DNA of 64,000 bases, taken from the NCBI GenBank assembly GCA_020852175.1, contig JADZBH010000036.1:1-64000 (forward strand), read 5' to 3'. This stretch comes from Bryobacterales bacterium (lineage in GTDB: Bacteria; Acidobacteriota; Terriglobia; Bryobacterales; Bryobacteraceae). Positions 9,128-17,994 of the stretch are shown in pieces. The notes beneath the pieces were generated by a model that searched no databases, had not been told where the DNA came from, and was given only the letters and a program-made list of their open reading frames with translations. Position 1 is the stretch's first letter; each line of letters opens with the position of its first letter. The translations under genes were made by a program, and so were the position numbers.

Positions 9128-9196
9128 GGCGGGACGGTGTGCATTTCATTCGCCACTCCGGCCCGCGACCGGACCCTGGATTGCTAAAACGGTCGT

Positions 9197-11197
9197 ATGA
9201 CACGGCGGCAATTCGCTCCCCTTGTATCCTCCCTGCTGGCGCCCGTTCCCGTTCCGGCTCAGAAGCGCAGGCTCCGCCGGGAGGACTGCTACTTTGGGCT
9301 TCATTTCGATCTCCATCCGAACGACAAGGACAAGGCGCTCGGCCGCGATCTCACCAGCGAAATGGCCAACGGCCTCCTCGAACGGGTGAAGCCCGACTAT
9401 ATCCAGTACGACTGCAAGGGGCACATTGGCTACATGGGCTATCAGTCCGCCGTTTCCACGCCGGCCTCCAACATCGTGAAGGACTCGCTGGCCATCTGGC
9501 GCAAGGCCACGGCGGAGCACGGCGCCGGGCTCTACATCCACTTTTCCGGCGTCTGGGATACACTCGCCATTCAGCAGCATCCCGAGTGGGCCTCGGTCCG
9601 GGCCGACGGATCGAAGGATCCGGACGCCACCAGCACCTTTAGCCCCTATGTCGATCAACGCATGCTGCCGCAACTCAAGGAAGCCATCGAGAAATACGAT
9701 CTCGACGGCGCCTGGGTGGATGGCGAATGCTGGGCCGTCCGCCCGGATTATTCGAAGACCGCCGCGGAGGCCTTCCGCGCCAGTTCAGGGATCGCGGAAC
9801 TCCCCAAAGGTCCTGGCGATCCCGGCTGGCAGGAGTTCCTCGACTTTCAACGGGCGGCCTTCCGGCGCTATCTGAAACATTACGTCGACGAGTTGCACCG
9901 CTTCCGGCCTACCATCCAGGTGGCCAGTAACTGGCTCTACTCCACCTATGTTCCCGAACGGCCCGAACTGCCGGTGGACTTCATTTCGGGCGACTACCTG
10001 GGCAACGCCAGCATCTCCAGGGCGCGGCTGGAGTCACGCTATCTTTCGGCGACAGGCAAGCCTTGGGACCTGATGGCCTGGGGCTTCCAGCACAACCCGG
10101 CTTCGGACACCGTGGTCAGCCACAAACCGGCCGTGCAACTGGAACAGGAAGCCGCCGTCGTGCTGGCGCAGGGCGGCGGCTTCCAGATCTATTACCAACC
10201 CACGCGCGCCGGGTGGATCGACGAGCGCAACGTAGGCGTCATGGAGCGTGTGTCGCGATTTTGCCGCGAAAGGCAGGAGGTGAGCCACAAGACGGAAGCC
10301 GTGCCCGGCATCGGCGTCGTCTTTTCCACCCACAGCCTGTACACGGCGGCGAACAAGATGTTCGGCGGCTGGGGCGCGCACACCAATCCGGCGCGCGGCA
10401 TGGTCGACGCGCTGGCCGCCGCGCACTATTCGGTGGATGTGATCCCGGAATGGAAGCTCGCCGAGTCCGCCCGCCAGTACCGGCTGATCGTGCTGCCGGA
10501 TTGGCCGGCCACTGGCGCCCAGGTGAAGGATACGCTCGCGCGGTATGTCCGCGACGGAGGATCCCTGCTTCTGGTTGGCGCCGGGAACGCCGCGCTGTTC
10601 TCAGCCGAACTGCCGGTGCGTCTGGGGCAGGCGTCCAAGCAAGAGGCGTTTGTCACGGGCTCGGAGGTGTTCGGCAACGTGAGCGGATTGTGGGCCGATG
10701 TCGAGCCCGGCGAGACGAAGGTGATCGCGCAGCGGTTTCCCACGTTCGACGCGCGGCGCGACGGCGTCCCGGCGGCCACGGTGAGCGCCCTTGGCGCCGG
10801 CCGGATCGCCGCGATCTATGGACCGTTGGGTGCGGTCTACGCCGCCACCCACGCGCCGCCTACCCGCGAATTCCTGCGCCAGGCGGTCTCCGCCATCTAC
10901 AAGCCGGACCTGGAACTGAAGGCCCCGCCGGTGATCGAAGCCACGCTGCGGCGCAAAGACGGCGTCACGCTTCTCCATCTGCTGAATACCTCGCAAATGC
11001 AGGTGGCGGCCGATTACGGCACGGTGGACCATATTCCGCCGGCGGGGCCCGTCACGATTTTGCTGCGCCTGGACCGCCGTCCCGCGCGCGTCACCGTCGA
11101 ACCCGGCGGCAGGGTTCTTTCGGGGGCCTGGGCGAATGGTCTCTGGTTGGGCGCGCTCGACCGCGTCGAGATCCACACCGTCGTGGCGTTCCGCTGA
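9197..11197 (+). CDS. Tat-exported glycosidase-like protein with GH42-type trimerisation domain
   Basis: A 666-residue protein. A leader with twin arginines (TRRQFAPLVSSLLAP) is followed by a TIM-barrel-like domain (about 30-360) reminiscent of alpha-L-fucosidase-related hydrolases: CYFGLHFDLHPND, VKPDYIQYDCKGH, GLYIHFSGVWDT and LDGAWVDGECWAV. A second domain (about 375-520) resembles the amidotransferase-like beta-galactosidase trimerisation domain (YRLIVLPDWPATG, YVRDGGSLLLVG), and a small beta domain ends the protein. VDGECWAV offers acidic candidates, but the catalytic pair cannot be assigned with confidence. No strong ribosome-binding site is seen. It probably releases sugars outside the cytoplasm for the adjacent oxidoreductases. 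Confidence 0.7.
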   Translation: MTRRQFAPLVSSLLAPVPVPAQKRRLRREDCYFGLHFDLHPNDKDKALGRDLTSEMANGLLERVKPDYIQYDCKGHIGYMGYQSAVSTPASNIVKDSLAIWRKATAEHGAGLYIHFSGVWDTLAIQQHPEWASVRADGSKDPDATSTFSPYVDQRMLPQLKEAIEKYDLDGAWVDGECWAVRPDYSKTAAEAFRASSGIAELPKGPGDPGWQEFLDFQRAAFRRYLKHYVDELHRFRPTIQVASNWLYSTYVPERPELPVDFISGDYLGNASISRARLESRYLSATGKPWDLMAWGFQHNPASDTVVSHKPAVQLEQEAAVVLAQGGGFQIYYQPTRAGWIDERNVGVMERVSRFCRERQEVSHKTEAVPGIGVVFSTHSLYTAANKMFGGWGAHTNPARGMVDALAAAHYSVDVIPEWKLAESARQYRLIVLPDWPATGAQVKDTLARYVRDGGSLLLVGAGNAALFSAELPVRLGQASKQEAFVTGSEVFGNVSGLWADVEPGETKVIAQRFPTFDARRDGVPAATVSALGAGRIAAIYGPLGAVYAATHAPPTREFLRQAVSAIYKPDLELKAPPVIEATLRRKDGVTLLHLLNTSQMQVAADYGTVDHIPPAGPVTILLRLDRRPARVTVEPGGRVLSGAWANGLWLGALDRVEIHTVVAFR

Positions 11198-11263
11198 CGG
11201 GAGGGCAGCGCCGGAATCATTCGTTCAGTGACTGGATGAGTGATAGAATCCGGGTTGCCAGCC

Positions 11264-12508
11264 ATGTCCAAGGCGATTCCGGCCCCACGAGGCGCTTTGA
11301 AGAAGTCGGACCTTCGCGCGGCCAACCAGCGGCTACTGCTCAACATCATTCGTGAGAAGCAGGGCGCCTCGCGGGCGGACATCGTCCGGCTTACGGGGTT
11401 TTCTCCCAGTTCCGTGACCTTCGTGGTGAACCGCATGTTGCGGGACGGCCTGCTTGTGGAGGCCCCGGATGACAACCATTCCCAGGTTGGCCGGCGCCCG
11501 TTCACGCTTCGGATCCGGCCCGAGGCGATGATCGCCGTGGGCGCCGAGATCACGCACCTGCAATCGCGAGTGGTCACCGCCGATCTCTACGGCAACATTC
11601 TCAAGCAGCGCGAGATCAAGTGGCAGAGAGATCCGCGCATCATGCTGACCAGGGTTCGCGACGCCATCCGCTCCCTGACCGCGGGCATTCCCGAGGAACG
11701 TTTGCTCGGCGCCGGAATCAGCTTGCCGGGAACGATCGATCGGTCCACGGGCAGGGTGATCGCCGCCGAGCATCTGGACTGGTTCGACGTGGAGGCCGGA
11801 GCGATCCTGTCGGAAGGGGCCGGCGTGCCGTGTTTCTACGAGAACGACGCCAAGCTCGGCGCCCTGGCCGAAAGATGGTTCTGCGAGCCGGGCGCCAGGC
11901 CGCTGGAGACCTTTGTTTTCGTGGTGCTGGGCGAGGGCCTGGGAACCGGCGTGATGATCGAAGGCCGGCTCCTGCATGGCGCATCGGGCGAGGCCTCCGA
12001 ATTCGGCCACACGAGCATCGTTCCCGACGGCAGACGGTGTCCCTGCGGCGGCATCGGCTGCTGGGAGGAATACGCTTCCCAGCGCGCCGTGGAGCGGCTA
12101 TACGCCGAGGGGATACCCGCCAAACGGCGCGGGAAGGCCGCCGGTGTGAACGAGATTGTGCAACTGGCGCGCCAGGGCGATGCCGCGGCCAGCGAGGCCC
12201 TGCGCGCCGCGGCGAACTACCTGGGAATCGGCTTTGCGAACCTGAACGCCGTGTTCAACCCCGAGGCGATCGTCGTGGGCGATTACCTGGCCTCGGCCTG
12301 GGATGTGATGGGGGATTGGGTGCTTACGGCCATGCGCAGCCGCGGACCGCAGCGATTCCTGTCGCGCCTGAGGGTCATTCCCTCCCGGCACGGCCACGAT
12401 TCGACGTTGAAGGGAGCCGTGGCGCTCGTGCTGTCCAGGTCCCTCGCCGGGACGGGCCAGTTCCACGCGGATTTGGCTCAACCGCTCCCCGCCGCGAAGC
12501 GGGCGTAA
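11264..12508 (+). CDS. ROK-family transcriptional regulator
   Basis: A 414-residue regulator. A winged helix-turn-helix (about 18-66, with SRADIVRLTGFSPSSVTFVV) precedes an ROK sugar-kinase-like domain. The domain has the ENDAKLGALAE nucleotide/sugar site, GEGLGTG and the zinc motif CPCGGIGCWEE. Such proteins (NagC, Mlc, XylR type) sense sugars or phosphotransferase components. ATG at 11264 is preferred over GTG at 11240 because MSKAIP begins just ahead of the DNA-binding domain. It lies 67 bases after the glycosidase-like gene and 168 bases before the receptor operon, whose promoter carries a palindrome, so it probably controls one or both of these sugar loci. Confidence 0.88.
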   Translation: MSKAIPAPRGALKKSDLRAANQRLLLNIIREKQGASRADIVRLTGFSPSSVTFVVNRMLRDGLLVEAPDDNHSQVGRRPFTLRIRPEAMIAVGAEITHLQSRVVTADLYGNILKQREIKWQRDPRIMLTRVRDAIRSLTAGIPEERLLGAGISLPGTIDRSTGRVIAAEHLDWFDVEAGAILSEGAGVPCFYENDAKLGALAERWFCEPGARPLETFVFVVLGEGLGTGVMIEGRLLHGASGEASEFGHTSIVPDGRRCPCGGIGCWEEYASQRAVERLYAEGIPAKRRGKAAGVNEIVQLARQGDAAASEALRAAANYLGIGFANLNAVFNPEAIVVGDYLASAWDVMGDWVLTAMRSRGPQRFLSRLRVIPSRHGHDSTLKGAVALVLSRSLAGTGQFHADLAQPLPAAKRA

Positions 12509-12567
12509 GGCCGCGCGCCGGCGTTTCGCCCAGCCCCTTGTCATTTCTCCATACCTTCATTTCTCCA

Positions 12568-12596
12568 TTGACAACCGGTTCATTGATATTTACACT
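12568..12596 (+). promoter_or_regulatory. Sigma-70-like promoter of the receptor-esterase operon
   Basis: A perfect TTGACA (12568-12573) is followed after exactly 17 bases by TACACT (12591-12596), which matches TATAAT at four positions. The surrounding 60 bases are AT-richer than the flanking genes. Transcription from about 12603 would give a 5' leader of roughly 70 bases before the receptor ATG at 12676; GGGAGGG at 12662 is a plausible ribosome-binding site. Confidence 0.65.
12573..12580. promoter_or_regulatory. Operator candidate, palindrome AACCGGTT
   Basis: The perfect 8-base palindrome AACCGGTT overlaps the last base of the -35 hexamer and lies in the spacer, where a bound repressor would block RNA polymerase. 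Its core resembles LacI-family operators (AANCGNTT), but no LacI gene is present; the nearest regulator is the ROK protein at 11264. The 11-base string TTGACAACCGG is repeated at 105-115. Confidence 0.4.
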
Positions 12597-12675
12597 AACT
12601 GCACAAATTCCTTCTCGGGTCTGTGCCCGGCGAGAAGTTTGTGAATTCGACCACCGCCAATGGGAGGGCATCGCC

Positions 12676-15600
12676 ATGAAAAGGCAGATTGCTGCAAGGG
12701 CCGCGATGTTTACTTTCTGCCTGCTGGGGATTGGAAATCTCCAGGGGCAGTCGATTCAGGGCAGTATTCTGGGGGCCATCGTGGACTCCGCCGGAGGCGC
12801 CGTGACCGGAGCCAACGTCACCATCCGGAACGAGGGTACGAACTTCATCCGGACAATGAAGACCGATGAGACCGGCAGCTACCGCGTCGGCGGGCTCGAG
12901 ACGGGCCTTTACCAGGTGACCGTAGCGGCGGCGGGCTTCAAGACGTACACCCAAACGCGCGTCGATCTCGCCAGCGCCCAGGTCAAGCGGATTGACGTAC
13001 GCCTGGAGGTTGGCGACGTGGCGACCACGTTGACGGTGGAGGGCGGCACTTCGCAAGTCGAGACCGAAACCGCCACGCTTTCCAATCTGAAAACCAGCCG
13101 CGACTTCGCGCAGCTTCCCATGAGCGTTTTTGGCCGCGCCTGGTCCAACATCACCAACGTCACCGCCGGGATTCAGAGCACCAGCGGCTTCGAGGTGAAC
13201 GGCGCGCGCGACACGGCGAACAACTTCACCGCCGATGGAATCTCGGTGAACGACATGGTGAGCAGCCGCAACACGGCGAACGGCTTTTCCGGCGACATCG
13301 AGTCCTTTCAGGAGATCAAGATCCTGACGGCCAACACCTCGGCCGAGTACGCCCAGGTGGCGCAGTTCCTGGCCGTGAGCAAGTCCGGCACGAACGCTCC
13401 CCACGGAGCGTTTTATTGGGGCATCTTCAATTCCGCGACGCAGGCGCGAAGCTGGGCCGACCGTCAACCCGTGTCGTTCACCAACCACAACATGTTCGCG
13501 GCCAGCGGCGGAGGACCGGTGGTGATTCCGAAGCTATACAACGGCAAGGACAAGACCTTCTTCTTCGCGTCCTACAGCGGAGCGCGCTACCGGATCGGCA
13601 ACCGGCAGTTCATGATCGTGCCCACGGCAGCCATGCGGCAGGGCAATTTTTCGGCGCTCAACGGCTTGATTACCGTGGTGGACCCGCTCAACAACCGCAC
13701 GCCGTTTCCGAACAACACGCTGCCCTCCAGCAGGATCAACACGGTGTCGCAGAAGGCTCAGGATCTGCTGTTTCCAGACCCGAACCAGCCGGGGCAGGGC
13801 ATCTACGGGATGACCCAGAACTTTTACGCGGACCCCGGCGGAGCCTACGATTCCAACGTCTATTCGATCAGAGCCGATCACAAGATCAGCGACAAAAATC
13901 TGCTGTTCGTCCGCCTGGGCCGGACCGCCACCAATGGCGACACCTATCCCGGCCCGTTGAAGGACGGCTATGGCGGCAGCACGCTGAGCAATATCCCAGG
14001 CGCGAGTCTCGTGATTTCCGACACGCACACGTTTTCGCCCGCCCTGGTGAACGAATTCAAGCTGGGCTTCAACCGGACCTTCTCCGAGAACCAGGACATC
14101 AACTTCGGCAAGGACGTGCAATCGTTGCTCGGAATCGCCGGCATCGACAACCCGGGCAACGACCCAGCCATCGCCGGCATGCCGCTCATCTCGTTCGGCG
14201 GCGCGATTCCCATCGCGGCCAGCAACAACAGGAACAAAGCCTATAATGCGCAGAACACCTACCAGTTGATTAACAACGTCTCCTGGTACAAGGGACGCCA
14301 CAACATCAAGTTCGGCGTGGATGTCCGCCGCTTGCAGGTGAACAATCAGAACAAGCCGTTGACCATCCGCGGCACCTATTCGTTTGACGACCGGCTGAGC
14401 GGACTGGCATACTCCAACTTCCTCCTGGGTTACCTCTCCGGCGCGACTCGTGGCGTTGCGCGTCCCAATGCGTACACGCGCAGCACCTTCTCCGGTTTCT
14501 ACATCCAAGATGATTTCAAACTCCATCAGCGGTTGACGCTGAACTATGGCCTTCGCTACGAATACCAATGGCCCTGGGTGGAGAAGTTCGACCGGATGTT
14601 CACCTTCAACCCCGCCACTGGCAGCATGGTTACGGCGGGTTCGGCCATTCCCAAGGATCTGGTGCCCGCCGTCGCGGCCACGCTGCCGATTACGACGGCC
14701 AAGGATGCCGGCCTGCCGCTGCGCAGCCTGATGTACAACGATGCGAACAATTTCAGTCCCCGCATCGGACTCGCCTACCGCCCCTTTGGCGACGCCACGA
14801 CCGTGGTCCGCGCCGGCTACGGTCTCTATTCGCAGTTCTGGCCCGGACTTCTGGGACAGAACGCGACGGGCGGACCCTGGCAATCGACGGAGAACTTCAT
14901 ACTCGAGAACGCGAACAACCCCACGCTCCGGTTTCCCAATCCATTCGCCGCCAATTCGACATTCGCCGGCATCCAGTCCATCAGCGGACTCAGCGCCAAC
15001 TTCCCCACCGAACGGACGCACCAATGGAACATCTCCATCGGCCGGCAGATTCTTGGCATGGCCGTCGATATCGGCTATGTCGGAACACGCTCATTGCGGC
15101 TGCCGTACAACGAGGATCTGAACCTGCTGCGCCCCAGCACGACGCCGTTCAGCGCGGCCCGCAGGCCGTATTCCCGGTTCAACAACGCCAACCTGATCCA
15201 AACCGGGGCTGGTTCCACCTACCATGGATTCACGATTCAGGCGGACCGCCGGATGAGCCGGGGCCTCTGGTTCAACATGAACTACACCTGGGCCAAGAGC
15301 CTCACCGACACGAGCCTGAACGGCTACACCGGCGGTATCCAGCAGAACCAATATCAGCGGTCGCTGGAACGGTCCGACGATCCGGCCCTGCGGCGGCAGC
15401 AACTCCGGTTCAGCTATGTGTGGGACATCCCCGTTGGCCGGGGACGTAAGGCGCTGAGCAACATGCCGAAGCCGGTCGATTTCATCATTGGAGGCTGGCA
15501 GATGACCGGGATCACGACGATGGTCACCGGCGCGCGTCTGAGCCCGTCCTATTCCAACGCGGATCCCACCTTCACGAACGTGTTTTCCGGCCGGCCGGAC

Positions 15601-15957
15601 CGCATCGGAAACGGTTATCTCGACTCCGGCGAAATGCGCGGCCTCATCAAGTCGGGCAGACCCATCTTCAATCTCGCCGACTTCACGGTGCCCGCCACCG
15701 GCCGGGGCTTCTACGGCAATTCCGCCCGAGCGATCCTTACCGGCCCGGGAACGGCCACCTGGAACGTCGGGATTCACAAGAACTGGCTGGTATTCGCCGA
15801 ACGAGCCCAGGTGCAGTTCCGTTGGGAGATGCACAATGCCTTCAACCGGCCCAACTTCGGCAACCCGAATCTCAACATCCAGTCCGGTTCGTTCGGCCTG
15901 GTGACCGGGGCAGGCGGCGGACGAGCCATGCTGTTCGGCGCGCGCTTCGATTTCTAA
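12676..15957 (+). CDS. Oar-like TonB-dependent receptor with carboxypeptidase-regulatory domain
   Basis: A 1093-residue outer-membrane protein. The signal peptide spans about 1-24; a carboxypeptidase-regulatory-like beta-sandwich follows (about 26-112, with GAIVDSAGGAVTGANVTIRN and GLYQVTVAAAGFK). A plug-like domain (about 120-260) contains FEVNGARDTANNFTADGISV, and a long beta-barrel ends in GARFDF, with the terminal aromatic residue expected for BAM-dependent insertion. Family members import large glycans or other nutrients with TonB energy; the ligand is unknown. The frame is open far upstream inside the ROK gene, but ATG at 12676 precedes the signal peptide. It is followed after nine bases by two esterases and a deacetylase-like gene, which suggests an acetylated or esterified polysaccharide. 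Confidence 0.88.
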   Translation: MKRQIAARAAMFTFCLLGIGNLQGQSIQGSILGAIVDSAGGAVTGANVTIRNEGTNFIRTMKTDETGSYRVGGLETGLYQVTVAAAGFKTYTQTRVDLASAQVKRIDVRLEVGDVATTLTVEGGTSQVETETATLSNLKTSRDFAQLPMSVFGRAWSNITNVTAGIQSTSGFEVNGARDTANNFTADGISVNDMVSSRNTANGFSGDIESFQEIKILTANTSAEYAQVAQFLAVSKSGTNAPHGAFYWGIFNSATQARSWADRQPVSFTNHNMFAASGGGPVVIPKLYNGKDKTFFFASYSGARYRIGNRQFMIVPTAAMRQGNFSALNGLITVVDPLNNRTPFPNNTLPSSRINTVSQKAQDLLFPDPNQPGQGIYGMTQNFYADPGGAYDSNVYSIRADHKISDKNLLFVRLGRTATNGDTYPGPLKDGYGGSTLSNIPGASLVISDTHTFSPALVNEFKLGFNRTFSENQDINFGKDVQSLLGIAGIDNPGNDPAIAGMPLISFGGAIPIAASNNRNKAYNAQNTYQLINNVSWYKGRHNIKFGVDVRRLQVNNQNKPLTIRGTYSFDDRLSGLAYSNFLLGYLSGATRGVARPNAYTRSTFSGFYIQDDFKLHQRLTLNYGLRYEYQWPWVEKFDRMFTFNPATGSMVTAGSAIPKDLVPAVAATLPITTAKDAGLPLRSLMYNDANNFSPRIGLAYRPFGDATTVVRAGYGLYSQFWPGLLGQNATGGPWQSTENFILENANNPTLRFPNPFAANSTFAGIQSISGLSANFPTERTHQWNISIGRQILGMAVDIGYVGTRSLRLPYNEDLNLLRPSTTPFSAARRPYSRFNNANLIQTGAGSTYHGFTIQADRRMSRGLWFNMNYTWAKSLTDTSLNGYTGGIQQNQYQRSLERSDDPALRRQQLRFSYVWDIPVGRGRKALSNMPKPVDFIIGGWQMTGITTMVTGARLSPSYSNADPTFTNVFSGRPDRIGNGYLDSGEMRGLIKSGRPIFNLADFTVPATGRGFYGNSARAILTGPGTATWNVGIHKNWLVFAERAQVQFRWEMHNAFNRPNFGNPNLNIQSGSFGLVTGAGGGRAMLFGARFDF

Positions 15958-15966
15958 GCCACGCCT

Positions 15967-17994
15967 ATGCGACTTACGATCATCCTGGCCTTCGCCACGA
16001 CGGCGTGGGCGCAGGCAGGGCCTTCTCAAGCCGGGCCATCCGAAGCCCGGCGTCATACGGCCGCCGAGCGGTACGCGATGTTCCAACGAAACCTGGTCCT
16101 CCGCGCGGAGTCGATCAGCAGCGGCTCGTTCCAGGGCGTAACGAACCTCGAAGAATGGAAGCAGCGCAGGCCGGAGGTCCGCCGCCAGTTGCTCGACATG
16201 CTCGGTTTGGATCCGATGCCCGCGCGGACCCCGCTGAACGCCCGCGTCACGGGTGCATTCAACCGGCAGGGCTACAGAGTGGAAAATGTCGTCTTCGAGA
16301 GCCTGCCCGGGATGTATGTCACGGGGAATCTCTATCTTCCCGCCGGCGGGAAGCCGTCTCAGCGCTTCCCCGTTGTCGTCTATGTCTCGGGACACGCGCC
16401 AGGTCCGGCGGGAGCCAAGGTGCAATACCAGCACCACGGCGTCTGGTTCGCGCGAAACGGTTTCGCCGCGCTCGTGCTCGACACCATCGAGTTCGGCGAA
16501 ATTCCCGGCATCCATCACGGCATTCACAACCTGGCCCTGTGGGAGTGGCTTTCGCTCGGCTACACGCCGGCTGGCGTGGAGGTCTGGAACGCTATCCGGG
16601 CGCTGGACTACCTGGAAACGAGGCCGGAAGCCGACGCCTCACGCGCCGCCATCACCGGGCGCTCCGGTGGCGGAGCCATCAGTTGGTTCACCGCCGCCGC
16701 CGATGACCGGTTCAAGGCCGCGGTCCCGGTTCACGGAACATGGTCAGTGGGGCCGCACGTCGCCCACGACGTAGTGCGGGAAAACTGCGATTGCATCTAC
16801 TTCTGGAACACCTATCAGCTCGACTTGCCGCTGGTTGGCGCCCTTATCGCGCCAAGGCCGCTGATGATTGTGAACGCGAGCAAGGACGGCGCCTTCCCGC
16901 CCTCTGGCTACGAACCTGTTTATCATTGCTTGCGGCCGGTATATGACTGGTACGGCGCTTCGGACAAGCTCGCCACGTTCGCCCAGGACACCGCGCATGC
17001 CGACCTGCCCGCCTACCGGAAAGCCGCCAACGAATGGCTGAACCGCTGGGTGCGCAACGACCGCACGCCTTTCGACGAAAGCGGCATCGAACGGGAAACC
17101 GATGCCCGGCTCACCGTGCTGAAGGCGTATCCCGAGGGTGCGATCAATGAAGGCATTCACCGTACCTTCATCAAGACCCGCCCGCTCAAAACGCCACGGA
17201 CGCTGCCGGAATGGACGGCGCGCCGCAAGGAACTGGCCTCGCAGCTCAAGGAGAAGGTCTACCGGACTTTCCCCCGGAAACAGGTTCCCTTCGACACATG
17301 GAAGGCTCCCTACAGAATGTGGACCGAGCGCTACGCCGATTCGTTCCAGGTGGAGTTCACCACGGAGGAGAGCGTTCGCGTCCACGGCCAGCTTTTCATT
17401 CCCAGGAACGGGAAGACCAGCCATCCGGCGCTGATCTACGTCAAGGACCGCGAGGACATCATCTTCTCCGTGGACTTCGACCACCTGCTCTCGGCGTTCC
17501 GGGATCATGTCGTGCTGGTTCTGAACCCCAGGGCCGTCGATTACCCCATGGACGTCAACCGGGCGTCGGTGACCAGGATGACCGTCGCGCTTCTGGGCGG
17601 CACGCTGGAAACCTTACATCTGTGGGATATGCTGCGTTCGGTGGAATTCCTGGTTGAGGACCAGGGGCTGAAGCTCAATTCCATATCGCTGTACGGCCGG
17701 AGGCAGTGGGGCGGGCTCGCCCTTCACGCCGCGGCCCTCGACGATAGAATCGAACGCGTGATTCTCGACGATCCGCCGCGTTCGCACGGGCAGGGCCCGG
17801 CTTTACTGAACGTCCTGCGCCTCACCGATCTGCCCGAGGTGGCCGGAATGGTCGCGCCGCGTGAAATCGTCTCCCTGACGCCGCTGCCGGAGACGTACCG
17901 GTTCACACGGTCGGTCTATGCGCTCCGCGGTAATGGCGCTGCGATCCGGGAAGCGGCATCGCTCGCCGGGGCGTTGCGGGTGTGGGCGCAATGA
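15967..17994 (+). CDS. Secreted bi-lobed alpha/beta-hydrolase (esterase), first of tandem pair
   Basis: A 675-residue protein with a signal peptide (about 1-16) and two alpha/beta-hydrolase-like lobes. Lobe 1 (about 100-365) has the nucleophile motif TGRSGGG with Ser233, a candidate acid Asp307 (SKDGAFPPSG) and His344 (AHADLP), as in acetyl-xylan-esterase-like enzymes. Lobe 2 (about 455-665) has the same topology cues (VRVHGQLFIPRNG, LYGRRQWGGLALHAAALDDRI), but Arg579 stands where the nucleophilic serine would be, so it appears inactive. NCDCIYFWN in lobe 1 is shared with the paralogue. The gene follows the receptor after nine bases and overlaps its paralogue by ATGA. It probably removes acyl groups from imported or surface-bound glycans. 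Confidence 0.75.
   Translation: MRLTIILAFATTAWAQAGPSQAGPSEARRHTAAERYAMFQRNLVLRAESISSGSFQGVTNLEEWKQRRPEVRRQLLDMLGLDPMPARTPLNARVTGAFNRQGYRVENVVFESLPGMYVTGNLYLPAGGKPSQRFPVVVYVSGHAPGPAGAKVQYQHHGVWFARNGFAALVLDTIEFGEIPGIHHGIHNLALWEWLSLGYTPAGVEVWNAIRALDYLETRPEADASRAAITGRSGGGAISWFTAAADDRFKAAVPVHGTWSVGPHVAHDVVRENCDCIYFWNTYQLDLPLVGALIAPRPLMIVNASKDGAFPPSGYEPVYHCLRPVYDWYGASDKLATFAQDTAHADLPAYRKAANEWLNRWVRNDRTPFDESGIERETDARLTVLKAYPEGAINEGIHRTFIKTRPLKTPRTLPEWTARRKELASQLKEKVYRTFPRKQVPFDTWKAPYRMWTERYADSFQVEFTTEESVRVHGQLFIPRNGKTSHPALIYVKDREDIIFSVDFDHLLSAFRDHVVLVLNPRAVDYPMDVNRASVTRMTVALLGGTLETLHLWDMLRSVEFLVEDQGLKLNSISLYGRRQWGGLALHAAALDDRIERVILDDPPRSHGQGPALLNVLRLTDLPEVAGMVAPREIVSLTPLPETYRFTRSVYALRGNGAAIREAASLAGALRVWAQ

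Noticed and set aside
13534..15024. 496-residue open frame on the minus strand
   Set aside because: It lies wholly inside the first receptor gene on the opposite strand and shows no family features.
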